Shown here piece after piece: positions 1 through 12,040 of a stretch of DNA of 64,000 nucleotides. How positions within the stretch are numbered: the first letter of the stretch is position 1; the number at the start of each line of letters is the position of its first letter. Both the position numbers and the translations under genes were made by a program. The stretch lies in NCBI GenBank assembly GCA_004794655.1, contig SMMW01000003.1:434001-498000 (forward strand). Direction: 5' to 3'. The DNA comes from Marisa cornuarietis. Its lineage: Eukaryota > Mollusca > Gastropoda > Architaenioglossa > Ampullariidae. The notes beneath the pieces are model-generated. The model saw nothing but the letters and a program-made list of their open reading frames with translations, was not told the origin of the DNA and made no database searches.

Positions 1-495
1 GCTGTGTGGAAGTGTTGAGCTGGGCACAACTAGCATCTGTTTCTATCTTGTGACATGCAGTGCGATGACATTTCTTGATATGAAAGAAATTCGCTCCTTA
101 ATTATGCTTTCATACCTCTATTTATTTTAGTAAGAATAAAAATGTTTCAAATTAACCTGTACATGACTTGAGAATGTTTTCTCGTATTTAGCTGTGTTTT
201 CCTGCTACAGCGATGGTTTTGTCACCAATCTAACTGTCAGATTGGTGCTTAGACGATTTCAGTAGTTCTACTTCTGATTTTAGTTCAGAATGAAGGATGC
301 TAGAAATATCTGCAACTTTCATCTATTCCTCAATCAATCACTGAACTTGTGATTTCGATGATTTGAGCTGTGAACCGGAAGGAAGCGGTATTTTATTTTA
401 ATTGATTGTAGTGATAAGGACCTGCCTATTAAACAGATTTATTCTCTGAAGTATTTGATTATTCTGTATACTTGTAACAAGTTATAGCTTTTGTG
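1..495. other. AT-rich sequence without a supported gene
   Basis: No convincing open reading frame, splice-site pair or repeat family is visible. It could be intron, UTR or intergenic DNA of a gene to the left. Confidence 0.4.
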
Positions 496-625
496 TTTCA
501 TTGTTTGCTCAGTCCTTGATGACCCTGTCATTTTTCTTTTGTAAACTACGAATGGAGCCATTTCATTGTTTGCTCAGTCCTTGATGACCCTGTCATTTTT
601 CTTTTGCAAACTACGAATGGAGCCA
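496..625. repeat. 65-bp tandem duplication (2 copies)
   Basis: Bases 496-560 are repeated at 561-625 with only isolated substitutions (for example gtaaac versus gcaaac). The high identity points to a recent slippage or duplication event. Confidence 0.85.
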
Positions 626-2070
626 TCTCATTCAGTCACACTTAACCCCACCCCAACACACATCCTTCGTCTCACTCTCTCTCTCTCTCTCTCACACACA
701 CACAGAGGAAAACAAAGCGTGAAAGTGTGTTTAAATCTCCCCCTCCCTCACCCCCACCCTCACCATTTTCCAAGGTGAGTCTCGTGGAGAATACCAAGGC
801 CGTGCCCAGCAACATTTTCTCCGAGAACAAGGAGTCCCCGAGTATTTCTGTGTCTTAGCAGAGGTGGCCACGTGGCTTCTTACAAATGCAGCGATTTTCG
901 ACTCCCGGGAGAAAGGGGTGGGGTGTTGAATTGTCCCACTGGTGTCAGGTGTCTCAGTGAGGACGTAGTGCCACGTACAGAGCAGTCCGCGAGGACGTAG
1001 AGCGGACATTAACGTAGCCTACGTGGGACGTAGTGTTGGAACACGTTGTCGGCCCATGGCAGACACAATGGGGGGTGACAGCCTCCACAAATTCCAGCAA
1101 GAAATGACGAGATCTCGTAGATTTCCGCATCGGACTCGCAACAGCAGCAGCTGCAACGGCCAGCAGGCTGGACAGTGTCTGGCGCACGTGTGACGTCAGC
1201 TTTACTAGCCAGTACAGACTACATCTCCCTGGTCACTCACATCCTGCTGTACAAATGTGCGATGTAGATGAGGTGACAGGTTGAGCTCATTGTATAATCT
1301 GATAAGATCACCGGCACTAGGAGACAGGACAATAGGAGACCAAGTGCCTGAGGAATCTCCTACGTGGATCACAAAGCCGATGACTGTAGGGAGCACGTCG
1401 GCCATCCAAGCGAGCCACCAGGAACTCCCAGTCATATTTTGGCAGGTGTGAAGCGGTGCAAACTGGTTTGGCCCTGTGACTTGGCACGACACTCCGCCTA
1501 AAACCCTCGTCCAGGATTTCTTGAAGGGATGTCGACTCCAGGGTGGAACTGACTTGCAAACGTAACGGAGCGGATTGGTCGCTCCATACGCGACTTGCTG
1601 ACCACGGCCCAAACAGGCCTGAGTGGTGGACCTCGTTAGATGCATCCTCTATCCAGCTTGTCCCCCTCCCGCTCCCGGAGGAGAAGTACCGGCGGACCAG
1701 GTTAAACCTTTGTCAGCAAGTACCTGTCAATGGATGAACGATTGAATCAACATGTGGGGACTGCTGGCGGTCTGCCCGGACCAACGCGTGAGCCTTTCAG
1801 CAAGTTGTAGGCTGTCACATCCCGGCCAGCCACTTGTATTGGCAGTATTGGCAATTGCGCTGACATTGTGAATGGCAAAGTTATACTTGCACTACGTTTG
1901 TTGCTTAGTTACTTTCATACTTCTCTCTTTTGGACAAAAGTCTTCCACCTCCACCTCCAGCCAACGGACCGAAAACAAGCCGCCATTTTCTGTCGTAGTT
2001 GGTGGAGGACGACGGCACCAGTGCCGGGCTGTACGGTCCTCAGCCTTAGTCACGTGCTGAACGCTTGTTT
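626..2070. other. Unassigned region with weak ORFs and one CRE palindrome
   Basis: A CT/CA microsatellite lies near 675-705. Overlapping minus-strand ORFs cover 1205-1645 (146 codons) and 1317-1559 (80 codons), but I recognise no family and cannot pair splice sites. A perfect CRE palindrome TGACGTCA is at 1191-1198, beside CACGTG. It might be the edge of a gene, but nothing beyond that can be supported. Confidence 0.25.
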
Positions 2071-2074
2071 CTTC

Positions 2075-2405
2075 GAGTCCACTGTGACATGTGACATAGT
2101 GACAAGTCCACTGTGACATGTGACATAGTGGCAAGTCCACTGGGACATAGTGACAAGTCCACTGTGGCTTGTGACATAGTGGCAAGTCCACTGGCACATA
2201 GTGACAAGCCCACTATGGCTTGTGACAAGTCCACTGTGACATAGTGACAAGTCCACTGTGATATAGTGACAAGTCCACTGTGACATAGTGACAAGTCCAC
2301 TGTGACATGTGACATAGTGACAAGTCCACTGTGACATGTGACATAGTGACAAGTCCACTGTGACATAGTGACAACCCCCTGTGGTATAGTGACAAGTCCA
2401 CAATG
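2075..2405. repeat. Minisatellite, about 15-30-bp units
   Basis: Units combine GTGACAAGTCCACTGTGACA with short variable linkers. The open frames seen across it are repeat artefacts. The core resembles that of the next array at 2835-3600. Confidence 0.85.
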
Positions 2406-2526
2406 TCGCTGGTATTGATGACTGTAATTGTGTGGAAGGGGGGGGGGATCGGAGAAACGCCTTTTAGGCGATTTTGTCAAAACATTCTAGAGTGTTCTTA
2501 GGCAAAGGTGTTTATTATCATAATCA

Positions 2527-2580
2527 TGTGTGTGTGTGTGTATATATATATGTGTATGTGTGTGTGTGTGTGTGTGTGTC
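2527..2580. repeat. (GT)n/(TA)n microsatellite
   Basis: Alternating GT with a short TATATATA block, about 54 bp. Between 2405 and 2830 nothing else is recognisable apart from a G run near 2440. Confidence 0.9.
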
Positions 2581-2834
2581 CCTGCTATGATTATAAAGGA
2601 GAGGAACAAATATTTAAGTATAAATGATAAGACGTCAAGATGCTGAGTAGCCAAAGTATGTCAGCAGCTGACAGTTCTCTCCCCCTGCCAAACTACACAC
2701 CTGCAAATGTCCAGTGACGATACCTGAAGATGAGGGATCAGATGAAGAGGATGTTTTGTATTGATAATAATTCCTTGCCTTGTCATCAGCAACAGTGCGC
2801 ACCATAGTAACAACCTTTTGAGAAAAGAGGAGCG

Positions 2835-3600
2835 TTGTGCCAAGTACACTGCATGTCAAGTGACAAGTACATTGCATGTCAAGTGACAAGTACACTGCAT
2901 GTCAAGTGACAAGTACACTGCATGTCAAGTGACAAGTACATTGCATGTCAAGTGACAAGTACACTGCATGTCAAGTGACAAGTACACTGCATGTCAAGTG
3001 ACAAGTACATTGCATGTTAAGTGACAAGTACACTGCATGTCAAGTGACAAGTACATTGCATGTCAAGTGACAAGTACACTGCATGTCAAGTGACAAGTAC
3101 ACTGCATGTCAAGTGACAAGTACACTGCATGTTAAGTGACAAGTACACTGCATGTCAAATGACAAGTACACTGCATGTCAAGTGACAAGTACATTGCATG
3201 TTAAGTGACAAGTACACTGCATGTCAAGTGACGAGTACACTGCATGTTAAGTGACAAGTACACTGCATGTTAAGTGACAAGTAAACTGCATGTCAAGTGA
3301 CAAGTACACTGCATGTCAAGTGACAAGTACACTGCATGTCAAGTGACAAGTACATTGCATGTTAAGTGACAAGTACACTGCATGTCAAGTGACAAGTACA
3401 CTGCATGTCAAGTGACAAGTACACTGCATGTTAAGTGACAGGTGCATTGAAAGCTAAGTGACAAGTACACTGAATGCTAAGTGACAAGCACACTGCACGC
3501 TAAGTGACAGGTACATTGAATGCTAAGTGACAGGTAGACTGAAAGCTAAGTGACAAGTACATTGAATGCTAAGTGACAAGTACACTGAAGGACGATGAGA
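2835..3600. repeat. 23-bp minisatellite, about 33 copies
   Basis: The unit is GTGACAAGTACACTGCATGT plus CAA. Copies become more divergent (GAATGCTAA, GAAAGCTAA variants) toward 3600, as expected for an older array edge. The array ends about 25 bp before the DNA transposon that starts at 3630. Confidence 0.9.
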
Positions 3601-4443
3601 AATAAAAGAACACAGCAGACAGTCAGACGCAGTGGCGTAGGAAGATGTTTGGCTCGGGGGGGGGGGGCAAAACTCCCAGGTGACAGTTAACGGTGTTCGC
3701 ACTCGCACATTACGTAAAAAAGGAGGGGGGAGTACGTGTACGCACGTACGTACACGATGGTAGCATCACAACACACACTGTTTTAGTCTTAAGGCAAAGC
3801 AGCATTAAACAACAAAAAACTGAACCCTGACTCCCCCGACTAACACAATCATAAGAAATGGGATAAACGTTATAATAATAATTATTAAACATGTTAATCA
3901 AGGTTTGCAAGTCAGATGCCCCCCCCCCAAAAAAAAAAAAACAACAACAACTGCGTCTTGTGTGATTTCTGTGGCCATCTACCAAATCACAGACACATAC
4001 TTATGTACAGACCAAACAGTATAACACGGATAACTTATGTTGAGTATAATACAACAAGTACATAATCATAATAAGGAATACCAATAACATGCAGCGTGAA
4101 ATAAAACTGATGGGAGAGAGATTACGCAACACACAAAGAGGGATTATAGTGTTGTGTGCGAATAATCTGGCCCATGGCTACAATCAATTGAGATTTTCCT
4201 GAACTACATGGCTCCGCCTTCACATGGCACACTGACAGATGTCTGCACCTGCTCCCTGAATGGTGGAAGGTGAAGGTGAAGTCACAGTTAATGACGGATT
4301 ACCTCCACAGCCAATGTCCCAACTTTATGTCTACAATAAAATCCCCACATATATCCTATGTAATGTATGTTACCAGCCACAGTCGTTGATGATAAAAGAC
4401 CGCCTTGTGTTGTTTTACTTATGTACTTCTCACTGAGTCGTAG

Positions 4444-7400
4444 ATAGCAATCATAACAGTCTCTCTCTCTCTCAGATAGCAATCATACCAGTCTCTCTCT
4501 CTCTCTCTCAGATAGCAATCATACCAGTCTCTCTCTCTCTCTCAGATAGCAATCATACCAGTCTCTCTCTCTCTCAGATAGCAATCATACCAGTCTCTCT
4601 CTCTCAGATAGCAATCATACCAGTCTCTCTCTCTCAGATAGCAATCATACCAGTCTCTCTCTCTCTCAGATAGCAATCATACCAGTCTCTCTCTCTCTCA
4701 GATAGCAATCATACCAGTCTCTCTCTCTCAGATAGCAATCATACCAGTCTCTCTCTCTCTCTCTCAGATAGCAATCTGATAGGGGAAGCGGATGGCCGAG
4801 TGGTTAGAGCGCTGGCTTCCGAACCGAGGGCGCGCTGGTTCAATTCCCAATAAGCGCAGCAAACTTCCCCCAGTCGACCCAGCTGACGGGAATGGGTACC
4901 TGACTCCATAGAGGGTTGGGGAAGGTAAGGCAGCGAGGGAGAGGAGATGGGCACCACCCTCATGTAAATGCTGGCCCCGAGAAAAGTGGGGTCTCTAACA
5001 CCTCACTCCCCTACCACCTGAACAGGTTATGGGATGAGCTTTACCTTTTACCTTACCTAGCAATCATACCAGTCTCTCTCTCTCAGATAGCAATCATACC
5101 AGTCTCTCTCTCTCAGATAGCAATCATACCAGTCTCTCTCTCTCTCTCAGATAGCAATCATACCAGTCTCTCTCTCTCTCAGATAGCAATCATACCAGTC
5201 TCTCTCTCTCAGATAGCAATAATACCAGTCTCTCTCTCTCAGATAGCAATAATACCAGTCTCTCTCTCTCTCTCAGATAGCAATAATACCAGTCTCTCTC
5301 TCTCTCAGATAGCAATAATACCAGTCTCTCTCTCTCTCTCAGATAGCAATAATACCAGTCTCTCTCTCTCAGATAGCAATCATACCAGTCTCTCTCTCTG
5401 TCAGATAGCAATAATACCAGTCTCTCTCTCTCTCTCTCAGATAGCAATAATACCAGTCTCTCTCTCTCTCTCTCAGATAGCAATAATACCAGTCTCTCTC
5501 TCTCTCTCAGATAGCAATAATACCAGTCTCTCTCTCTCTCAGATAGCAATAATACCAGTCTCTCTCTCTCTCAGATAGCAATAATACCAGTCTCTCTCTC
5601 TCAGATAGCAATAATACCAGTCTCTCTCTCTCTCAGATAGCAATAATACCAGTCTCTCTCACTCTCTCAGATAGCAATAATACCAGTCTCTCTTTCTCAG
5701 ATAGCAATCATACCAGTCTCTCTCTCTCTCAGATAGCAATCATACCAGTCTCTCTCTCTCAGATAGCAATCATACCAGTCTCTCTCTCTCAGATAGCAAT
5801 CATACCAGTCTCTCTCTCTCAGATAGCACTCATACCAGTCTCTCTCTCTCAGATAGCAATAATACCAGTCTCTCTCTCTCTCAGATAGCAATAATACCAG
5901 TCTCTCTCTCTCTCTCAGATAGCAATAATACCAGTCTCTCTCTCTCTCTCAGATAGCAATCATACCAGTCTCTCTCTCTCTCTCAGATAGCAATAATACC
6001 AGTCTCTCTCTCTCTCAGATAGCAATCATACCAGTCTCTCTCTCTCTCAGATAGCAATAATACCAGTCTCTCTCTCTCAGATAGCAATCATACCAGTCTC
6101 TCTCTCTCTCAGATAGCAATAATACCAGTCTCTCTCTCTCAGATAGCAATAATACCAGTCTCTCTCTCTCTCTCAGATAGCAATAATACCAGTCTCTCTC
6201 TCTCTCAGATAGCAATAATACCAGTCTCTCTCTCTCAGATAGCAATAATACCAGTCTCTCTCTCTCAGATAGCAATAATACCAGTCTCTCTCTCTCTCAG
6301 ATAGCAATAATACCAGTCTCTCTCTCTCTCAGATAGCAATAATACCAGTCTCTCTTTCTCTCTCAGATAGCAATAATACCAGTCTCTCTCTCTCTCTCAG
6401 ATAGCAATAATACCAGTCTCTCTCTCTCTCAGATAGCAATAATACCAGTCTCTCTCTCTCAGATAGCAATAATACCAGTCTCTCTCTCTCAGATAGCAAT
6501 AATACCAGTCTCTCTCTCTCTCAGATAGCAATAATACCAGTCTCTCTCTCTCTCTCAGATAGCAATCATACCAGTCTCTCTCTCTCTCTCAGATAGCAAT
6601 AATACCAGTCTCTCTCTCTCTCAGATAGCAATCATACCAGTCTCTCTCTCTCTCAGATAGCAATAATACCAGTCTCTCTCTCTCAGATAGCAATCATACC
6701 AGTCTCTCTCTCTCTCAGATAGCAATAATACCAGTCTCTCTCTCTCAGATAGCAATAATACCAGTCTGTCTCTCTCAGATAGCAATCATACCAGTCTCTC
6801 TCTCTCAGATAGCAATAATACCAGTCTCTCTCTCTCTCAGATAGCAATAATACCAGTCTCTCTCTCTCAGATAGCAATCATACCAGTCTCTCTCTCTCAG
6901 ATAGCAATAATACCAGTCTCTCTCTCTCTCTCAGATAGCAATAATACCAGTCTCTCTCTCTCAGATAGCAATAATACCAGTCTCTCTCTCTCAGATAGCA
7001 ATAATACCAGTCTCTCTCTCAGATAGCAATCATACCAGTCTCTCTGTCAGATAGCAATAATACCAGTCTCTCTCTCTCTCTCAGATAGCAATAATACCAG
7101 TCTCTCTCTCTCTCAGATAGCAATAATACCAGTCTCTCTCTCTCTCAGATAGCAATAATACCAGTCTCTCTCTCTCTCTCTCTCAGATAGCAATAATACC
7201 AGTCTCTCTCTCTCTCTCTCAGATAGCAATAATACCAGTCTCTCTTTCTCAGATAGCAATCATACCAGTCTCTCTCTCTCTCTCTCAGATAGCAATCATA
7301 CCAGTCTCTCTCTCTCAGATAGCAATCATACCAGTCTCTCTCTCTCTCAGATAGCAATCATACCAGTCTCTCTCTCTCAGATAGCACTCATACCAGTCTC

Positions 7401-8522
7401 TCTCTCTCAGATAGCAATAATACCAGTCTCTCTCTCTCTCTCAGATAGCAATAATACCAGTCTCTCTCTCTCTCTCTCTCTCTCAGATAGCAATAATACC
7501 AGTCTCTCTCTCTCTCTCAGATAGCAATAATACCAGTCTCTCTCTCTCTCTCTCAGATAGCAATAATACCAGTCTCTCTCTCTCTCTCAGATAGCAATAA
7601 TACCAGTCTCTCTCTCTCTCTCTCAGATAGCAATAATACCAGTCTCTCTCTCTCTCTCTCAGATAGCAATAATACCAGTCTCTCTCTCTCTCTCAGATAG
7701 CAATAATACCAGTCTCTCTCTCTCTCAGATAGCAATAATACCAGTCTCTCTCTCTCTCAGATAGCAATAATACCAGTCTCTCTCTCTCTCAGATAGCATT
7801 AATACCAGTCTCTCTCTCTCTCAGATAGCAATAATACCAGTCTCTCTCTCTCTCTCAGATAGCAATAATACCAGTCTCTCTCTCTCTCTCTCAGATAGCA
7901 ATAATACCAGTCTCTCTCTCTCTCAGATAGCAATAATACCAGTCTCTCTCTCTCTCTCAGATAGCAATAATACCAGTCTCTCACTCTCTCTCAGATAGCA
8001 ATAATACCAGTCTCTCTCTCTCTCAGATAGCAATAATACCAGTCTCTCTCTCTCTCTCTCAGATAGCAATAATACCAGTCTCTCTCTCTCAGATAGCAAT
8101 AATACCAGTCTCTCTCTCTCTCAGATAGCAATACCAGTCTCTCTCTCTCTCTCTCAGATAGCAATAATACCAGTCTCTCTCTCTCTCAGATAGCAATAAT
8201 ACCAGTCTCTCTCTCTCTCAGATAGCAATCATACCAGTCTCTCTCTCTCTCTCAGATAGCAATAATACCAGTCTCTCTCTCTCAGATAGCAATAATACCA
8301 GTCTCTCTCTCTCTCTCAGATAGCAATAATACCAGTCTCTCTCTCTCTCAGATAGCAATAATACCAGTCTCTCTCTCTCAGATAGCAATAATACCAGTCT
8401 CTCTCTCTCAGATAGCAATAATACCAGTCTCTCTCTCTCTCAGATAGCAATAATACCAGTCTCTCTCTCTCTCTCAGATAGCAATAATACCAGTCTCTCT
8501 CTCTCTCTCAGATAGCAATAAT
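4444..8522. repeat. CT-rich minisatellite inside transposon copy 1
   Basis: Units are AGATAGCAAT(A/C)ATACCAGT followed by a variable (CT)n run, about 28-38 bp, in well over 100 copies. The variable dinucleotide run makes unit length change. Repeat ORFs such as SERERDWYYCYLR on the minus strand are artefacts. A SINE interrupts it at 4777-5057. Confidence 0.95.
4777..5057 (+). mobile_element. tRNA-derived SINE inserted in the minisatellite
   Basis: The head is tRNA-like with an A box TGGCCGAGTGG at 4793-4803 and a B box GGTTCAATTCC at 4837-4847, both RNA polymerase III promoter elements. An unrelated body of about 200 bp follows and ends in a TTTACC/TTACC tail. TAGCAATC lies on both sides (4769-4776 and 5058-5065), consistent with an 8-bp target duplication, although the host array also contains this string. 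It is absent from transposon copy 2. Confidence 0.8.
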
Positions 8523-8542
8523 GTATTGCCTACGACCAAATA

Positions 8543-9271
8543 GTGGTACTTAATATGAAAAGAAAACTAGTGAACTTAGACAAAGATATAATTTGTATTT
8601 GTACTTATATACCACCGTACGATTCACCATATTATAAGGCCACAAACGACATAGATGGTATTGATGCTTTAGAAATGTGTCTCTCAGACTTGAGGGAAAT
8701 GGAAGAAGATTTCTATATCCTTTTGTGTGGAGACATGAACGCACGAACTGGTATGTCCAATAATTGTATATCCCCAAGATATATATTCTCGAAAGACGAG
8801 GAAGAAATACTTTTTGAGAGGACTTCAGATGACCCAGTAATCAACACCTTTGGCAGGAAATTACTTGAGCTGTGCCAGTTGTATGAATGCTCTATTCTTA
8901 ATGGCTGTAGCTTTTTCCATGCAGATAGTAGCAGGACCTTTATTTCACAGGCTGGGTCCAGTTTGCTAGATTACTTTTGTGCATCAAACGATCTGTGCGA
9001 GGAAGGCATATTTTTGTCTCTGAAAGTAGACAATAGAGTAGAGTCAGACCACCTGCCAGTCGTGTTGACGGTAAGCGTGACGCGGACAGACCGAGCTGAT
9101 GCACGTGCAGAGGGGAGGTACGTAGAGAAAGTAGTGTGGGACAAGGACAAGACAGATCTATTTTTAGCTGCACTGAGTACAGGGGAAGCCCAAGAGAAGC
9201 TAGCACGTGCAAGTTGTGAAATAGAACAGGACCCGAACAATGCCATGGGGATTTTTGTGAACTGCCTTTAG
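8543..9271 (+). pseudogene. LINE endonuclease (EEP) domain, N-terminally truncated
   Basis: The 242-codon frame matches the C-terminal half of an exonuclease-endonuclease-phosphatase domain, which nicks target DNA for target-primed reverse transcription. Visible motifs are GDMNAR (about residues 63-68), LLDYFCAS and SDHLPV, which carry the catalytic Asp/Asn and Asp-His. The N-terminal endonuclease motifs are missing because the insertion is 5'-truncated near 8523. The frame ends at a TAG at 9269-9271 and is the same frame as the RT ORF starting at 9287, so one nonsense codon separates them. Confidence 0.8.
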
Positions 9272-9286
9272 TCGGCTGCGACATGC

Positions 9287-11665
9287 ATGAAGAAAAGAAT
9301 CTTTGTAGGAGATCGTAAAAAAGATGCAGAATGGTTTGACCATGAGTGTGTAGAAGCCAAGAAACTCGCCAAGTGTTACCTACGCAAGCTGAGGCGAAAT
9401 ATATCGGACGAGTATCGAACACAGTACGTGGAAGCAAGACGTCAGTATCAGAGAATAATCAGGGAGAAAAAGAAAAATTTCAAAAAGACGAAAGCAGAGC
9501 GATTGTCACAACAAATAAATAATCCTAAGCTCTTCTGGGCAAAAATTAACTCATGTCTTAACAAAAAAATCAGGAAATCAGCTAACGAAAAAATTTCTGC
9601 AAATGAATGGATGAACCACTTTACTGAAGTTTTTAAATCAAATACTGTGAGCTCTCCCAGATTAAACCTCGCTGATGCTGACCAATTGTCCGGAGTAGAC
9701 GCATTAGATGAAACTATAAGCGAAGACGAGGTGCGCTCAGCAATCAGGGGCCTGAACTCTGGGAAGGCATGTGGTGTAGATAACATTTTGGCAGAAATGT
9801 TAAAAGTTGCCGAAGAACACGTATTGGCCTTTCTGACTAAATACTTCAATAATATGTTTGTAAACGGGAAATGTCCCGACCTATGGAAAGAAGCTATCAT
9901 TGTACCAGTCTTCAAAAAAGGAGACCGAGAGTCCCCCAGTAACTATAGAGGAATCTCGCTACTGAGTGTGATTGGTAAATGTTATACTTCAATCCTAAAC
10001 ATTAGGCTGTATGAATGGCTGGAAGAAAACAAGATTATCCCAGAATCACAAGCAGGATTTAGAAAGGGGTACTCTACAACTGACCACATATTCTCGTTAT
10101 ATGCTATTGTCCAGAAATACCTTAGTAAACCAGCTAAACTTTACACATGCTTTGTGGATTTAAAGATGGCCTACGACTCAGTCCAACACGAAACCCTATT
10201 GAGAGCATTAATTAAATGCGAAGTATCCGGACTTTTCACCAGAGCAGTAATGGCGATGTATGACTCCCTGAAGGCACGCATACGGACAAAAACGGAACTT
10301 ACTGAGTCCTTTCACTGTCCCCGCGGCCTTCGACAGGGGTGTGTAGCTAGCCCAACCCTTTTTTCTATTATTATGAATGAAATAGCCGATGCGTTGTCTA
10401 CCGAAGGTAAACACGGTATTCAGCTTTGCCCCGGTCTAGTTGAACTGTTCATTCTGATGTTTGCAGACGACTTGGTACTCTTATCAAGCACACCAGCTGG
10501 TCTTCAAAACCAGCTAAACTGCCTCGCTAAGACACGCCAGAAGCTAGGACTAGAAATTAACAGTAGCAAGACTAAGGTAATGGTCTTTAGGAAGGGGGGT
10601 TTCTTGGGAAGACGGGAAAAGTGGTCCATAGGAGAAACAGCCCTAGAAGTAGTTAACAGCTACGTGTACCTAGGCTTTACTTTTACAACAACCATGAGCT
10701 CGTTCCAAGGGGCTAAGCAGTTAGCGGTAAAAGGGAAAAATGCTACGTTTGACATAGTTAGAGCCTTAAAAAACATTGACAACATGAGTAGACAGACTTT
10801 TTTAAAACTCTTCGACGCAGTAGTACAACCAACCCTTCTATATGCATCTGAAGTATGGGGACTTCTCCATGACAATAGTCCTGTGGAAAAGGTACACCTT
10901 TACGCATGTAAGAAGTTTTTAAATGTCCCCATACTTACTCCATCAGAGATGATATATGGCGAACTTGGAAGGTATCCGCTCATCGTCAGTTGCTATCTGA
11001 GAACAATTAAATTCTGGCTCCGAGTGACAAAAATGCCCATGAACCGCATACCCAAACAAGCATACCAATTACTATTTAATCTAGATGCAAAAGGCAAAAC
11101 AAACTGGGTAACAAAAGTGAGAGTAGCCCTAGGATCTATGGGTTTTAATCTGGTATGGGTAAACCAAGGAGTAGGAGACGATAAAATGTTTCTCGCTACT
11201 CTCAAACGTAGAGTGATAGATGTCACCCAGCAAACGTGGTCGGCCAACATGAGGAATAGTGAACGGTATCAGTTATACAGATCGTACAAATCCACTCTCG
11301 TACCAGAGCTATACTTTGACTATGTAAACATTAAAATTTTCAGGGATGTTTTAGTACGCTATCGGCTAGGTGTGAGCGAGATAAATACCCATAAAAATCG
11401 TTTTATACAACAAAGGACAGAAAACACAAACAAATGCCCTTTCTGTACAAATTATATAGAGGATGAAACCCATGTCCTCTTTCAATGTCCCAGATATGTA
11501 GACCTTCGACCCAAATATCTCCAGCAAGTCTCACAACACAATCAAAAACAATATCTTGTGCAGATACTATCATCCGAGAACGCAGGAAGAATACGACAAT
11601 TGGCATGGTATATTCATAAATGTTTAAGGAGAAGAAGGGAGATAAGCGAAGTTGATATTATGTGA
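9287..11665 (+). CDS. LINE reverse transcriptase ORF
   Basis: A 792-aa open frame encodes a non-LTR reverse transcriptase. Motifs in order are LWKEAIIVPVFKKGD and NYRGISLLS, QAGFRKGYSTTDHI, FVDLKMAYDSV (motif A aspartate), GLRQGCVASPTLFSIIMNE and FADDLVLLSS (motif C, near base 10460). The C-terminus has CPFC(N)EDETHVLFQCP, a CCHC-type zinc knuckle. It is the in-frame continuation of the endonuclease frame at 8543, separated by a single TAG. The RT itself has no frameshift, so the insertion is probably young. No start-codon context supports independent translation. Confidence 0.85.
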   Translation: MKKRIFVGDRKKDAEWFDHECVEAKKLAKCYLRKLRRNISDEYRTQYVEARRQYQRIIREKKKNFKKTKAERLSQQINNPKLFWAKINSCLNKKIRKSANEKISANEWMNHFTEVFKSNTVSSPRLNLADADQLSGVDALDETISEDEVRSAIRGLNSGKACGVDNILAEMLKVAEEHVLAFLTKYFNNMFVNGKCPDLWKEAIIVPVFKKGDRESPSNYRGISLLSVIGKCYTSILNIRLYEWLEENKIIPESQAGFRKGYSTTDHIFSLYAIVQKYLSKPAKLYTCFVDLKMAYDSVQHETLLRALIKCEVSGLFTRAVMAMYDSLKARIRTKTELTESFHCPRGLRQGCVASPTLFSIIMNEIADALSTEGKHGIQLCPGLVELFILMFADDLVLLSSTPAGLQNQLNCLAKTRQKLGLEINSSKTKVMVFRKGGFLGRREKWSIGETALEVVNSYVYLGFTFTTTMSSFQGAKQLAVKGKNATFDIVRALKNIDNMSRQTFLKLFDAVVQPTLLYASEVWGLLHDNSPVEKVHLYACKKFLNVPILTPSEMIYGELGRYPLIVSCYLRTIKFWLRVTKMPMNRIPKQAYQLLFNLDAKGKTNWVTKVRVALGSMGFNLVWVNQGVGDDKMFLATLKRRVIDVTQQTWSANMRNSERYQLYRSYKSTLVPELYFDYVNIKIFRDVLVRYRLGVSEINTHKNRFIQQRTENTNKCPFCTNYIEDETHVLFQCPRYVDLRPKYLQQVSQHNQKQYLVQILSSENAGRIRQLAWYIHKCLRRRREISEVDIM

Positions 11666-11995
11666 AGTCTGATTGATACCCTCTGTATATGGATGCTCTC
11701 TGCTCGAAAAATACCCTTTGTGATTGATAATATTGACATGTGAAAGTTGCCATAATGTATGTGTACATACGATGTGTCTATGTAGGGTAGGGATGAGAGG
11801 GTATAAATGAAGAGGTGTTAGGATGAGCGGGTGTGTGAGAGGACTACTGTACAGTGCATGTCTTTAAAGTGTACGACAGGATGGGTATGAATGGATAGGT
11901 GACTGTATGTATGAGAGGATGAACCCTATATGCTCACCTTGAGTGACAATGGCTGAAATGGCCCTAAGTCAATAAAATGTTCGAGTTCGAGTTCA

Positions 11996-12009
11996 GATAG
12001 CAATAATAC

Positions 12010-12040
<31 letters not shown>

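Larger units (their letters stand above)
8523..11995 (+). mobile_element. 5'-truncated non-LTR retrotransposon (LINE)
   Basis: The insertion interrupts the CT-rich array. It encodes the C-terminal endonuclease part, a reverse transcriptase and a CCHC-like tail, followed by a 3' UTR ending in gttcgagttcgagttc, a short tandem 3' tail common in LINEs. Array sequence agatagcaataat lies on both sides, compatible with a target duplication but not provable inside a repeat. The clade is uncertain: there is no RNase H domain. Confidence 0.85.

Noticed and set aside
1205..1645. Possible minus-strand gene
   Set aside because: Two overlapping frames are both open and neither shows a family or splice sites; left as unassigned.
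3630..3640. Firm hAT assignment of the TIR transposon
   Set aside because: The CAGTG start fits, but both copies show 5-bp rather than 8-bp candidate target duplications and no transposase is present.
4793..4865. tRNA gene
   Set aside because: A and B boxes are present, but the acceptor stem does not close convincingly and a 200-bp unrelated body with a tail and target duplication follows. It is a SINE.
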